DNA of 64,000 bases, taken from the NCBI RefSeq assembly GCF_001513955.1, contig NZ_KQ948154.1:248001-312000 (forward strand), written 5' to 3'. Of this stretch, positions 15,831 to 24,394 are shown one piece after another. Below the pieces are notes generated by a model, which searched no databases, was not told the origin of the DNA, and saw only the letters and a program-made list of their open reading frames with translations. The DNA is from Streptomyces pseudovenezuelae (lineage in GTDB: Bacteria > Actinomycetota > Actinomycetes > Streptomycetales > Streptomycetaceae). Numbering within the stretch: the first letter of the stretch is position 1; every line of letters starts with the position of its first letter. The position numbers and the translations under genes are program-made.

Positions 15831-16874
15831 TCAGCCGGCTACTCGTACGGCCAGCGCGTCGCCGATCTCGGCGGTGCTGCGGGCGGGCTTGCCGGTGCGC
15901 TCGGCGAGGTCGGCGGAGACCGCCTCCTCGATCCGGGCGGCCTCGCTCTCGTAGCCGAGGTGGCGCAGGAGCAGGGCGACGGACAGGACCGTGGCGGTGG
16001 GGTCGGCCTTGCCCTGGCCGGCGATGTCCGGGGCCGAGCCGTGGACGGGCTCGAACATGGACGGGAACTCGCCGCTCGGGTTGATGTTCCCGGAGGCGGC
16101 GACGCCGATGCCGCCGGAGACGGCCGCGGCGAGGTCGGTGATGATGTCGCCGAAGAGGTTGTCGGTGACGATCACGTCGAACCGGGCCGGGTCGGTGACC
16201 AGGTAGATGGTCGCCGCGTCCACGTGGATGTAGTCGGTGGTGACCTCGGGGAACTCCGCGGCCACCTTGGTGAAGATGTTCGTCCAGAGGTGTCCGGCGA
16301 AGGTCAGCACGTTGTTCTTGTGGACCAGCGTGAGCTTCTTGCGGGGGCGGGCCTGGGCGCGGGCGAAGGCGTCGCGGACCACGCGCTCGACACCGAAGGC
16401 CGTGTTCACGGAGACCTCGGTGGCGACCTCGTGCTCGGTGCCCTTGCGGATGGTGCCGCCGTTGCCGGTGTAGGGGCCCTCGGTGCCCTCGCGGACGACC
16501 ACGAAGTCGATGGCCGGCTCGCCCTTGAGGGGCGTGTCGACACCGGGGAGCAGCTTCGACGGGCGCAGGTTCACGTGGTGGTCGAAGGCGAAGCGGAGCT
16601 TGAGGAGGAAGCCGCGCTCCAGCACCCCGGAGGGGACCGACGGGTCGCCGATGGCGCCCAGCAGGATCGCGTCGTGCTGCTTCAGCGCGTCGAGGTCGGC
16701 GTCGGTGAGGGTCTCACCGGTGGCGTGGTAGCGCCGGGCACCGAAGTCGAAGTCCTTGGTCTCCAGCTTCACATCCTGCGGAAGGACGGCGGAGAGGACC
16801 TTGAGACCTTCGGCCACGACCTCCTGGCCGATGCCGTCACCGGGAATCACTGCGAGATTGATGCTGCGAGACAT
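15831..16874 (-). CDS. leuB: 3-isopropylmalate dehydrogenase
   Basis: A 347-aa NAD-dependent beta-decarboxylating dehydrogenase of leucine synthesis. The sequence shows AVIPGDGIGQEVVAEG at the N-terminus, FDHHVNLRPSKLLPG, VVREGTEGPYTGNGG, the substrate Lys region VHKNNVLT, the Mg-binding DVIVTDNLFGDIITD and FEPVHGSAPDIAGQGKA. This is the shorter actinobacterial LeuB type. The ATG at 16874 follows GAGGAG. Divergent from the phosphatase gene, with about 140 bp between them. Confidence 0.95.
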   Translation of the reverse strand: MSRSINLAVIPGDGIGQEVVAEGLKVLSAVLPQDVKLETKDFDFGARRYHATGETLTDADLDALKQHDAILLGAIGDPSVPSGVLERGFLLKLRFAFDHHVNLRPSKLLPGVDTPLKGEPAIDFVVVREGTEGPYTGNGGTIRKGTEHEVATEVSVNTAFGVERVVRDAFARAQARPRKKLTLVHKNNVLTFAGHLWTNIFTKVAAEFPEVTTDYIHVDAATIYLVTDPARFDVIVTDNLFGDIITDLAAAVSGGIGVAASGNINPSGEFPSMFEPVHGSAPDIAGQGKADPTATVLSVALLLRHLGYESEAARIEEAVSADLAERTGKPARSTAEIGDALAVRVAG

Positions 16875-17015
16875 GCGGGAACCCTACTCCTCGTCCCATG
16901 GGATGACATCGACCGTCCGCGATGCGGACATGTCGGCCGGGTGGGTGTCAGCCCTTCGACTCCCGTTCACCCTTAGGTATGGCGGCCGTTGGGATCCGCT
17001 GGGAACTTCACCGGC

Positions 17016-18578
17016 ATGGACCTCCCCGACTTCGGCATTCCGCCCCGGCTCGCGCGCCGGATGAGCATGGCCGAGCAGCACGAGTACCTGCGGACCAGGC
17101 TGTCCCGGCGCCGCACGCTGGTGACGGCGGGCGCGGTCGCCGGCGGGCTGCTCACCGGCTGCTCCGCCGAGGGGACGTCCACCGCCGGTCCGGCCGCCCC
17201 CGCCTCGCCCACGACCGCGGTGCACGGTTCCGCCGTCTCCCCCTTCGGCCGCCATCTCGCCTTCGGCGCCGATCCGAGGACCCAGATGCGGATCTCGTGG
17301 CAGGTCCCGCTCGCGGTGCGAAGGCCCTACGTCCGCGTCGGCCTCCGGCCCGACGACCTGAGCCGCAGGATCGGGGCCGAGCTCCGCGACCTGCACACCC
17401 CGGGGCAGACCGGCGTACGTCTCGCTCTCGACCAGTACTACCTGCACGCGGCCCTGGACGGGCTGCGCCCCGGCACCACGTACTACTACGGCGTCGGTCA
17501 CGACGGCTTCGACCCGGCGGACGCGGGCCGCCGCTCGACCATCAGCAGCTTCCGCACCGCGCCGGCGAGCCCGGAGAGGTTCGTCTTCACGGCCTTCGGC
17601 GACCAGGGGGTCGGCACCGCCGCGGCCGCCAACGACAACCTCCTGCTGCGCCAGAAGCCCGCCTTCCACCTGCACGCGGGCGACATCTGCTACGCCGACG
17701 CCAACGGCCAGGGGGCGAAGTCCGACGGGTACGACCCGGCCTTCTGGGACCTGTTCCTCAAGCAGAACGAACAGGTCGCGCGGAGCGTGCCCTGGATGGT
17801 CACCACCGGCAACCACGACATGGAGGCCTGGTACTCCCCCGACGGCTACGGCGGCCAGCTCGCCCGCTGGTCCCTCCCGGAGAGCGGCTTCGACCCGCGT
17901 GCGGCGCCGGGCGTGTACTCCTTCACGTACGGCAACCTCGGCGTCGTGGCCCTGGACGCGAACGACGTGTCGTACGAGATCCCCGCCAACTTCGGCTACA
18001 CGGACGGGAAGCAGACGGCCTGGCTGGACCGGAGGCTGGGGGAACTGCGGGCGGCCCGGGGTATCGACTTCGTCGTCGTCTACTTCCACCACTGCGCGTA
18101 CTCGACGTCCTCGCACGCCTCCGACGGCGGGGTGCGTGCGGAGTGGCTGCCGCTGTTCGAGAAGCACCAGGTGGACCTGGTGATCAACGGACACAACCAT
18201 GTGTACGAGCGCACGGACGCGATCCGCGGCGGCGAGGTCGGCCGGTCGGTGCCGGTCGGCGGGGCCACCGACCCGACGCGGGACGGGATCGTGTACGTCA
18301 CGGCCGGCGGGGGCGGCCGCGACCTGTACGGCTTCCCCTCCGGTGTGAAGGAGAGCTACGAGGGCCGCGTGCACGACCACGAGTCCGTCGAGACCTTCCG
18401 GTGGACGAAGTCGAAGCAGCCCCACCAGGAGACCGTGGAGTGGTCACGGGTGCGCTACCGCGGGTTCTCGCTGCTCTCGGTGGAGGTGGAGAGCGGGTCC
18501 AGGCCGCGGCTGACGGTGTCGGCGCTCGCGCAGAGCGGGGAGCGCATCGACCGTTTCGAGGTGCGGCGCGGGGCCTGA
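17016..18578 (+). CDS. Tat-exported purple acid phosphatase-type metallophosphoesterase lipoprotein
   Basis: A 520-aa protein. A cytoplasmic leader of about 30 residues precedes a twin-arginine signal (SRRRTLVTAGAVAGG) ending in a lipobox LLTGC. Residues about 80-180 form a fibronectin-like PAP N-terminal domain (PRTQMRISWQVP). The metal-site blocks of purple acid phosphatases follow in order: FGDQG, AGDICYAD, TTGNHDM, VYFHHCAYS and INGHNHVYER. It probably releases phosphate from organic esters outside the cell. The start at 17016 (MDLPDFGIP) is chosen over 16989 because it lacks nine odd residues; the ribosome site is weak. Confidence 0.9.
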   Translation: MDLPDFGIPPRLARRMSMAEQHEYLRTRLSRRRTLVTAGAVAGGLLTGCSAEGTSTAGPAAPASPTTAVHGSAVSPFGRHLAFGADPRTQMRISWQVPLAVRRPYVRVGLRPDDLSRRIGAELRDLHTPGQTGVRLALDQYYLHAALDGLRPGTTYYYGVGHDGFDPADAGRRSTISSFRTAPASPERFVFTAFGDQGVGTAAAANDNLLLRQKPAFHLHAGDICYADANGQGAKSDGYDPAFWDLFLKQNEQVARSVPWMVTTGNHDMEAWYSPDGYGGQLARWSLPESGFDPRAAPGVYSFTYGNLGVVALDANDVSYEIPANFGYTDGKQTAWLDRRLGELRAARGIDFVVVYFHHCAYSTSSHASDGGVRAEWLPLFEKHQVDLVINGHNHVYERTDAIRGGEVGRSVPVGGATDPTRDGIVYVTAGGGGRDLYGFPSGVKESYEGRVHDHESVETFRWTKSKQPHQETVEWSRVRYRGFSLLSVEVESGSRPRLTVSALAQSGERIDRFEVRRGA

Positions 18579-18630
18579 CGGGCCCGCGCCACACCTCTCA
18601 CGGGTGCGGCTCCCGGCATCGGGGGACCGG

Positions 18631-18762
18631 TCAGTGACCGGTCGAGCCGCCGTTGTCACGGCGGTCGAGGGCGCGCTGCAGTGCTGCGGCCGCGTTCTTG
18701 CGGTCGGACTCGCTGGTACGGGAGGTGTGACGGACTCGACGGCGGGCGGTCGTCTCGGCCAT
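18631..18762 (-). CDS. Small basic protein conserved in Streptomyces, function unknown
   Basis: A 43-aa protein, MAETTARRRVRHTSRTSES followed by DRKNAAAALQRALDRRD. The start at 18762 has a clear GAAGGAG eight bases upstream. The N-terminal half is highly basic and the C-terminal half is a predicted amphipathic helix, so nucleic-acid or ribosome contact is conceivable. I recall near-identical small proteins next to the proline catabolism genes of other streptomycetes. The 290 bp upstream (to about 19050) hold no other gene; they contain a short GACAG-N5-CTGTC repeat and presumably this gene's promoter. Confidence 0.7.
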   Translation of the reverse strand: MAETTARRRVRHTSRTSESDRKNAAAALQRALDRRDNGGSTGH

Positions 18763-19053
18763 GAGAAATCGACTCCTTCGTATTCCGGAAGATCCGGGAA
18801 AGGGGACTACGAGACGCCGGAAGGGGCGGGGAGCGTCGGGCCGCAGGGGTTGCCTGCGCGGGGCCCGGCTCACGACCGCCATTCGCTTGATCGAGCGAGA
18901 CGTTCGGCTCCTACAAAGCTAAGGGAGGACAGCCGGTCTGTCTCCACAATTACTCGGACTTCCTACTATCTGAGACGGTGGAGTGGGTCACACTGCGCTG
19001 ACCTGCGGTTTCGCTGAGGCGCGCGGTCCTTCGGAGCCGTGGCGGGACGTGAC

Positions 19054-19083
19054 GAAGGGGCCGGGCAGCAGCCCGGCCCCTTC
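19054..19083 (-). terminator. Terminator of the proline catabolism operon
   Basis: A perfect 13-bp stem GAAGGGGCCGGGC / GCCCGGCCCCTTC with a 4-nt AGCA loop, 17 bp past the dehydrogenase stop. Confidence 0.85.
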
Positions 19084-19100
19084 CTGTGACTGGTGTCCCG

Positions 19101-20732
19101 TCAGCCCATGTGCGGGTACGGGTAGTCGGTCGGCGGGACCAGGGTCTCCTTGATGGCACGGGTCAGGGTCCAGCGCTGGAGGTTCTGCGGGGCGCCGGCC
19201 TTGTCGTTGGTGCCCGAGGCACGGCCGCCGCCGAAGGGCTGCTGGCCGACGACGGCACCGGTCGACTTGTCGTTGACGTAGAAGTTGCCGGCCGCGTAGC
19301 GCAGCTTCTCCATCGTGTACGCGGTCGCCGCGCGGTCGCCCGAGATCACCGAGCCGGTCAGGGCGTAGTCGGACGCCGACTCCATCTGGGTCAGCATCTC
19401 CTCGTACTTCTCGTCCTCGTAGACGTGGACCGCGAGGAACGGGCCGAAGTACTCGGTCGTGAAGACCTCGTTCTCCGGGTCCGTGCACTCGACGACGGTC
19501 GGGCGGACGAAATAGCCGACCGAGTCGTCGTAGGAGCCGCCCGCCACGATCGTGCAGGTCGGGTCCGACTTCGCGCGGTCGATGGCGGCCTTGTTCTTGG
19601 CGAAGGCGCGCTCGTCGATGACCGCGCCGATGAAGTTCGAGAGGTCGGTGACATCACCCATGGTGATGCCGTCGACCTCGGCGGCGAACTCCTCGCGGAA
19701 ACCGCTGTTCCAGATCGACGCCGGGACGTAGGCCCGGGAGGTCGCCGAGCACTTCTGGCCCTGGTACTCGAAGGCACCGCGGGTCAGCGCGGTCTTGAGG
19801 ATCGCGCGGTCGGCGCTCGGGTGGGCGACGACGAAGTCCTTGCCGCCGGTCTCACCGACCAGGCGCGGGTAGGTGCGGTACTTCTCGATGTTGGCGCCGA
19901 CCGTCTTCCACAGGTGCTGGAAGGTCTTGGTGGAGCCGGTGAAGTGGATGCCCGCGAGGTCCCGGTGCTCCAGGGCGACCTCGGAGACCGCGATGCCGTC
20001 GCCGGTGACGAGGTTGATGACGCCCTTGGGCAGACCCGCCTCCTCCAGGAGCTGCATCAGCAGCACGGCGGCGTGGGTCTGCGTCGGGGACGGCTTCCAC
20101 ACCACGACGTTGCCCATGAGCGCGGGCGCGGTGGGCAGGTTGCCCGCGATCGCCGTGAAGTTGAACGGCGTGATCGCGTAGACGAAGCCTTCTAGCGGAC
20201 GGTGGTCGAGGCGGTTCCAGACACCCGGGGCGTTGGCCGGGGGCTGCTCGGCGAGCAGGTCACGGGCGTACTTGACGTTGAAGCGCCAGAAGTCGACCAG
20301 CTCGCAGGGCGTGTCGATCTCGGCCTGCTGGGCGGTCTTGGACTGGCCGAGCATGGTGGAGGCGGCCAGCGTCTCGCGCCAGGGTCCCGCGAGCAGTTCG
20401 GCGGCGCGCAGGATGATCGCGGCACGGTCGTCGAAGGACATCGCGCGCCAGGCGGGGGCGGCGGCGAGCGCCGCGTCGATGGCGTCCCGGGCGTCCTGCT
20501 GGGTGGCGTTGCGCAGGGTGCCGAGGACGGCCTTGTGGTTGTGCGGCTGCACGACCTGGAAGGGCTCGCCGCCGCCCAGCCGCTTCTCACCGCCGATGGT
20601 CATCGGCAGGTCGACCGGGTTCTCGGCCAGCTCCTTGAGCTTCACCTCCAGCCGGGCCCGCTCGGGCGAGCCGGGGGCGTAGCCGTGCACCGGCTCGTTG
20701 ACGGGGGTGGGGACCTGGGTCACAGCGTCCAT
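19101..20732 (-). CDS. pruA: L-glutamate gamma-semialdehyde (P5C) dehydrogenase
   Basis: A 543-aa aldehyde dehydrogenase that oxidises glutamate semialdehyde to glutamate, the second step of proline breakdown (also named rocA). Visible are FVYAITPFNFTAIAGNLP, the NAD loop FTGSTKTFQ, the Glu region LVGETGGKDFV, the catalytic Cys in YQGQKCSATSRAYVP and the C-terminal PFGGGRASGTNDKAG. The length fits the monofunctional form. The ATG at 20732 has AAGGAG; proline dehydrogenase lies 39 bp upstream in the same operon. Confidence 0.95.
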   Translation of the reverse strand: MDAVTQVPTPVNEPVHGYAPGSPERARLEVKLKELAENPVDLPMTIGGEKRLGGGEPFQVVQPHNHKAVLGTLRNATQQDARDAIDAALAAAPAWRAMSFDDRAAIILRAAELLAGPWRETLAASTMLGQSKTAQQAEIDTPCELVDFWRFNVKYARDLLAEQPPANAPGVWNRLDHRPLEGFVYAITPFNFTAIAGNLPTAPALMGNVVVWKPSPTQTHAAVLLMQLLEEAGLPKGVINLVTGDGIAVSEVALEHRDLAGIHFTGSTKTFQHLWKTVGANIEKYRTYPRLVGETGGKDFVVAHPSADRAILKTALTRGAFEYQGQKCSATSRAYVPASIWNSGFREEFAAEVDGITMGDVTDLSNFIGAVIDERAFAKNKAAIDRAKSDPTCTIVAGGSYDDSVGYFVRPTVVECTDPENEVFTTEYFGPFLAVHVYEDEKYEEMLTQMESASDYALTGSVISGDRAATAYTMEKLRYAAGNFYVNDKSTGAVVGQQPFGGGRASGTNDKAGAPQNLQRWTLTRAIKETLVPPTDYPYPHMG

Positions 20733-20771
20733 GAGATCCGTAACTCCTTGAACTTGAGCGGGTGTTCGGGC

Positions 20772-21698
20772 TCAGCCCTTGCTGATCATGCTGCGGACGA
20801 AGAAACGCAGGTTCGCCGGCTTCTCCGCGAGCCGCCGCATGAAGTAGCCGTACCAGTCGGTGCCGTAGGCGGTGTAGACGCGCATGCGGTGGCCTTCGGC
20901 GGCCAGGCGCAGGTGTTCGTCGCCGCGGATGCCGTAGAGCATCTGGAACTCGTACTCGTCGGGCTTGCGGCCCGCCTGCCGGGCGAGTTCCTGGGCGATG
21001 GAGATCAGGCGCGGGTCGTGGGAGCCGACCATCGGGTACCCCTCGCCCTCCATGAGGATGCGCAGGACCCGGACGTACGCCTTGTCGATCTCGTGTTTCT
21101 GCTGGTAGGCGACCTCGGCGGGCTCCTTGTACGCGCCCTTCACGAGTCGCACCCGGCTGCCCGCCTCGGCGAGCCGGCGGGCGTCGGCCTCGGTGCGGAA
21201 GAGGTAGGCCTGGATGACGCAGCCGGTCTGCGGGAAGTCCCTGCGCAGTTCCTCGTGGATGGCGAACATCGAGTCGAGGGTGGTGTGGTCCTCGGCGTCG
21301 AGCGTGACGGTCGTACCGATGGCGGCGGCGGCCTCGACGACGGGCCGGACGTTGGCGAGCGCGAGCTCGTGGCCGCCGTCCAGGGCCTGCCCGAACATCG
21401 ACAGCTTCACGGACATCTCGGCCCTGGTACCCAGGTCGAGTGTCCTGAGCCGCTCGACGAGCGCGAGGTAGGCGTCCCGCGCGGCCTCCGCCTGCTCGGG
21501 TGTGGTGATGTCCTCGCCGACCACGTCCATGGTCAGCTCCAGGCCCCGCGCGGTGAGCTCCTGGATGATCGGGACGATCTCGTCGACGGTCTCACCGGGG
21601 ATGAAGCGGTCGACCACCTGCTTGGTGACCGGGGCCGCCGAGATCAGGCGTCGCATCCGGTCGCTGCGCGACGCGGCAAGAATCACGGGACCCAGCAC
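20772..21698 (-). CDS. Proline dehydrogenase (monofunctional)
   Basis: A 308-aa FAD-dependent PRODH barrel, the first step of proline catabolism. The GTG at 21698 has GGAGGTG upstream and gives the usual start VLGPVILAASRSDRMRRL. Conserved pieces are VSVKLSMFG-like SVKLSMFGQAL, TLDAEDHTTLD, VIQAYLFRTEADA, RLVKGAYKEP, MVGSHDPRLI, FQMLYGIRGD and the flavin-proximal VYTAYGTDWYGYFMRRLAE. It is first in the operon with pruA and divergent from a PucR regulator. PRODH and the dehydrogenase are separate genes here, unlike the fused PutA of many proteobacteria. Confidence 0.94.
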   Translation of the reverse strand: MLGPVILAASRSDRMRRLISAAPVTKQVVDRFIPGETVDEIVPIIQELTARGLELTMDVVGEDITTPEQAEAARDAYLALVERLRTLDLGTRAEMSVKLSMFGQALDGGHELALANVRPVVEAAAAIGTTVTLDAEDHTTLDSMFAIHEELRRDFPQTGCVIQAYLFRTEADARRLAEAGSRVRLVKGAYKEPAEVAYQQKHEIDKAYVRVLRILMEGEGYPMVGSHDPRLISIAQELARQAGRKPDEYEFQMLYGIRGDEHLRLAAEGHRMRVYTAYGTDWYGYFMRRLAEKPANLRFFVRSMISKG

Positions 21699-21843
21699 GG
21701 GGCACCTCCACAAACCAGCAGATAGAACCACCGTGAAACCTAAGGATCCCTCCGATCGTCGGCCATCGACAGCTGTCACGCATCCGTGCCGCAGATCTCA
21801 GACAGATGTATGAAGGGCGGTGTTTTTGCGCGAGAATGCCCGA

Positions 21844-23049
21844 GTGACTGGGGACTACAAAGGTGACTACCAGGAGCTGGTCGACGAGATCTCGGAGCTC
21901 CTGGGCGTCCCGGCGACCCTGGAGAACCGCGACTTCGAGCTGATCGCCTTCGGCGCGTACGACAGTGAGGGCGACCTCGACCCGTCGGCGCTGGACCCGG
22001 TGCGCACCCGCTCGATCCTGACCCGGCGTTCCACGGCCGCGGTCCGGACGTGGTTCGAGGGCTTCGGCATCACGCGGGCCTCCGGCCCGGTGCGGATTCC
22101 GCCGACCCCGGAGGCGGGGGTCTACCGGGGGCGTATCTGTCTGCCCGTACGCCATCGCGGGGTCGTCCTCGGTTACGTCTGGCTCCTGGAATCCGACCCC
22201 GGGCCGACCGGCCCGCAGCTGGACGCGGCCATGCGGGTGACCGCCCGGATCGGGGCCCTGCTCGCGGACGAGGCGCAGCACGGGGCCGACCTGAGCCGGG
22301 AGCTGCGGGCGGTGCTGACCGCCGAGCGCGGCTGGCAGGCCGACATGGCGGTGGCGGCCCTGCGCACGGCACTGGGGTCCCGCGGTGACGGCCCGTACGC
22401 CGTGGTGTGCGTCGCCCCGTGGCCGTCCGCCGACCCGGAGGACTCCCCGTCGGCCCGAACGGTCCCGCATACGACGGCCTCGTGCACGGTGCCGTGGGGT
22501 GTCTCGGCCCAGTCGCTGGCGCTGCTGGTACGGCTGCGGGCGACGGACACGCCGACCCCGGCGAACTCCGCGGCGGCCCGGTTGCTGGAGCGGGCGCGGG
22601 GCATGGGCGGCGGCGGACCGGAGGAGGGCGGGCCGGCCCCGGTCGCCGCCGGGGTGGCCGCCGCGCGGGTGGGCCTGGCGGAACTGGCCCCCGCCTGGCA
22701 GGAGGCGTCGGCCGCTGCGCGGGCCGCGCTTGCGGAACCCCGGCTCGGCCCGGTCGCGCAGTGGTCCCGCATCGGCCCGTACCGCCTGCTGACCGCCCTC
22801 CCCCCGGAGGCGGCCCACGACCCCGCCGTGAGCCCCCTCCTCTCCCCCGCCCACCGCGAACTGGCCCGCACCGCGGAGACCTACCTCGACTGCGCGGGCC
22901 AGGCCGCCCGCACCGCGGCGGAACTGGGCATCCACCGCCAGACCCTCTACTACCGCCTCTCCCGCGTGGAACAGCTCACGGGCCTGGACCTGGACGAGGG
23001 GGAGGACCGGCTGTTGCTGCACATGGCGCTCAAGGGGGCGCGGCTGTAA
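21844..23049 (+). CDS. PucR-family transcriptional regulator, probably of proline catabolism
   Basis: A 401-aa protein from the GTG at 21844 (VTGDYKGDYQELVDEISELLG). The N-terminal part is a PucR-type sensory region; the C-terminus is the PucR helix-turn-helix (about 340-395: AARTAAELGIHRQTLYYRLSRVEQLTGLDL). It is transcribed away from the proline dehydrogenase gene with about 145 bp between starts, an arrangement typical of PucR-type activators of proline use. No good ribosome site precedes either 21820 or 21844, so the start is uncertain and the mRNA may have a very short leader. Confidence 0.85.
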   Translation: MTGDYKGDYQELVDEISELLGVPATLENRDFELIAFGAYDSEGDLDPSALDPVRTRSILTRRSTAAVRTWFEGFGITRASGPVRIPPTPEAGVYRGRICLPVRHRGVVLGYVWLLESDPGPTGPQLDAAMRVTARIGALLADEAQHGADLSRELRAVLTAERGWQADMAVAALRTALGSRGDGPYAVVCVAPWPSADPEDSPSARTVPHTTASCTVPWGVSAQSLALLVRLRATDTPTPANSAAARLLERARGMGGGGPEEGGPAPVAAGVAAARVGLAELAPAWQEASAAARAALAEPRLGPVAQWSRIGPYRLLTALPPEAAHDPAVSPLLSPAHRELARTAETYLDCAGQAARTAAELGIHRQTLYYRLSRVEQLTGLDLDEGEDRLLLHMALKGARL

Positions 23050-23385
23050 GGGCTGTCGGCCACAGTCTCCGACCGGTCGGATAGCACCACCGTGACCACC
23101 ACGTTCGGCGGGTGACCGGCCCCGCACCCCTGCTGATGACCGACCCCGACAACACCCTCGCCCGGTCCCGCAGGACGCCCTCTGCGCCCTGTCCCCCGTC
23201 CACCCGGTCGGCACCCAACTCGCCGCCGCCGCAAGGTCGGTAAGCCGCATGGGCCCGTCGCGAGACACACACCCTCGCCGCGGCCGCGCTGGACCCGCCT
23301 CCTCGCACCTCCCCCGCCGGGCCGCACCTCCGCCCCGCACCGCCGGTCCGCCGGCCCGCGAGCCCCGCACCGGCCCTGGCCCCCG

Positions 23386-23740
23386 ATGCAGCCGGCCCTC
23401 CAGGACCCCTACGGCTCGCTCAGGGGGCACAAGCCCACGGCCACCGCGATCGCCGACCTCCTCGACCAGGTCGACCTGGACCCGTCGTACGGCCACCGGC
23501 TGCCGCACGAGCTCTTCCGCGGCCAGCGCCAACGCGTCTGCACCGCACGGGCGTTGGCGTGCGAGCCCCGACTTCTGGTCCTGGACGAGTCGGTGTCGGC
23601 GCTGGACACCTCTGCGCGGGCCGGCCTCCTCACTCTTCCGCCGACCTTCGGGACGGACTGCGCCCCGGGTACCTGTCCATCCGCCACGACCGCCCGGCCG
23701 TACGGCACTTCGCGGGCCGGGGGCCGGACACGCGGGAAGG
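23386..23740 (+). pseudogene. Relic of an oligopeptide ABC transporter ATPase (OppF/DppF type)
   Basis: One frame keeps QPALQDPYGSL (Q-loop region), LLDQVDLDPSYGHRLPHEL, a decayed signature LFRGQRQRV, ARALACEPRLLVLDES (Walker B) and VSALDTSARAGLL (D-loop). After a frameshift near 23635 a second frame continues with YLSIRHDRPAVRHFAGR, the usual H-loop region (YLFISHDLAVVRHIADR). The Walker A half is gone. The 336 bp upstream (23050-23385) show no gene I can identify and may be further debris of the same locus. It cannot encode a working ATPase. Confidence 0.75.
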
Positions 23741-23745
23741 GCGCG

Positions 23746-24318
23746 TCACGTGCGCGTGGCGGCCTCGATGACCTGGCGCAGGCCCTCGGTGAGGGTGTCC
23801 GCGTCGGGCGCGCTCTTGGGGTCGAAGGCCCACTGGCCGATGAGTCCGGTCATCAGCGCCAGATAGAACCGGCCGAGGGTGTCGGCGGTCTCGTCCGTGA
23901 CCTCCTCCTCCGGCATGCCCATGAGCATGGAGACCAGGCCGCGCCCGCCCTCGCGCTGCGCACGGACCAACTGGTCGCGCACTTCGGGCAGTTGGTCGCC
24001 CATGCCCATGATCTCCAGGCTGAGCCGCCACATCGAGCCGGGCCCGCGCATGGTGTCGACGATGTTGGCCCACACCTCCCGGAAGCGCTCCAGCGAGCCG
24101 GGTGCGGCGGCGAATCCCTCACCCCCCTCGAAGGACATCTCGTCCACCAGCGCGATGTAGGCCTGCCCCAGCAGCGCGTCCTTCGACCCGTAGTGATAGC
24201 CGATGGACGCCAGGTTCGTCCCCGACTCCTTGACGATGTCCCGCGCGGTCGTCCGCAGGAACCCCTTCTCCAGCAGGCAGCGCTTGGCGCCTTCGAGCAG
24301 ATCCTCGCGATGTCCCAT
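23746..24318 (-). CDS. TetR-family repressor of the adjacent MFS transporter
   Basis: A 190-aa protein. The helix-turn-helix occupies about residues 5-50 (LLEGAKRCLLEKGFLRTTARDIV, GTNLASIGYHYGSKDALL), and the remainder is a TetR ligand domain. It is divergent from an EmrB/QacA-type exporter, with 76 bp between starts that contain a palindrome over the exporter promoter. This is the standard arrangement for a repressor released by the exported drug. Confidence 0.88.
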   Translation of the reverse strand: MGHREDLLEGAKRCLLEKGFLRTTARDIVKESGTNLASIGYHYGSKDALLGQAYIALVDEMSFEGGEGFAAAPGSLERFREVWANIVDTMRGPGSMWRLSLEIMGMGDQLPEVRDQLVRAQREGGRGLVSMLMGMPEEEVTDETADTLGRFYLALMTGLIGQWAFDPKSAPDADTLTEGLRQVIEAATRT

Positions 24319-24358
24319 GGGCCCAGCCTATCTAGACGAGCGATTTATACAAACGTCA

Positions 24359-24387
24359 TAGACAAGCGTTTAAGACGCTCGTATAGT
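24359..24387 (+). promoter_or_regulatory. MFS exporter promoter and overlapping operator; leaderless mRNA likely
   Basis: A -35-like TAGACA (24359-24364) and a -10-like TATAGT (24382-24387) are 17 bp apart and put the transcript start within a base or two of the ATG at 24395. The palindrome ACAAGCGT-N5-ACGCTCGT (24362-24382, one mismatch) fills the space between them, and a weaker related site lies at 24336-24356. This region is conspicuously AT-rich for the genome. Binding by the divergent TetR protein is inferred. Confidence 0.6.
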
Positions 24388-24394
24388 CGCTGGC

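Noticed and set aside
18880..18900. Short palindrome TCGCT-N6-AGCGA upstream of the small basic gene
   Set aside because: Five-base arms are expected by chance in DNA of this composition; no promoter element is clearly linked to it.
20202..21725. A long plus-strand frame opposite pruA and proline dehydrogenase
   Set aside because: It is an antisense shadow without motifs or a ribosome site.
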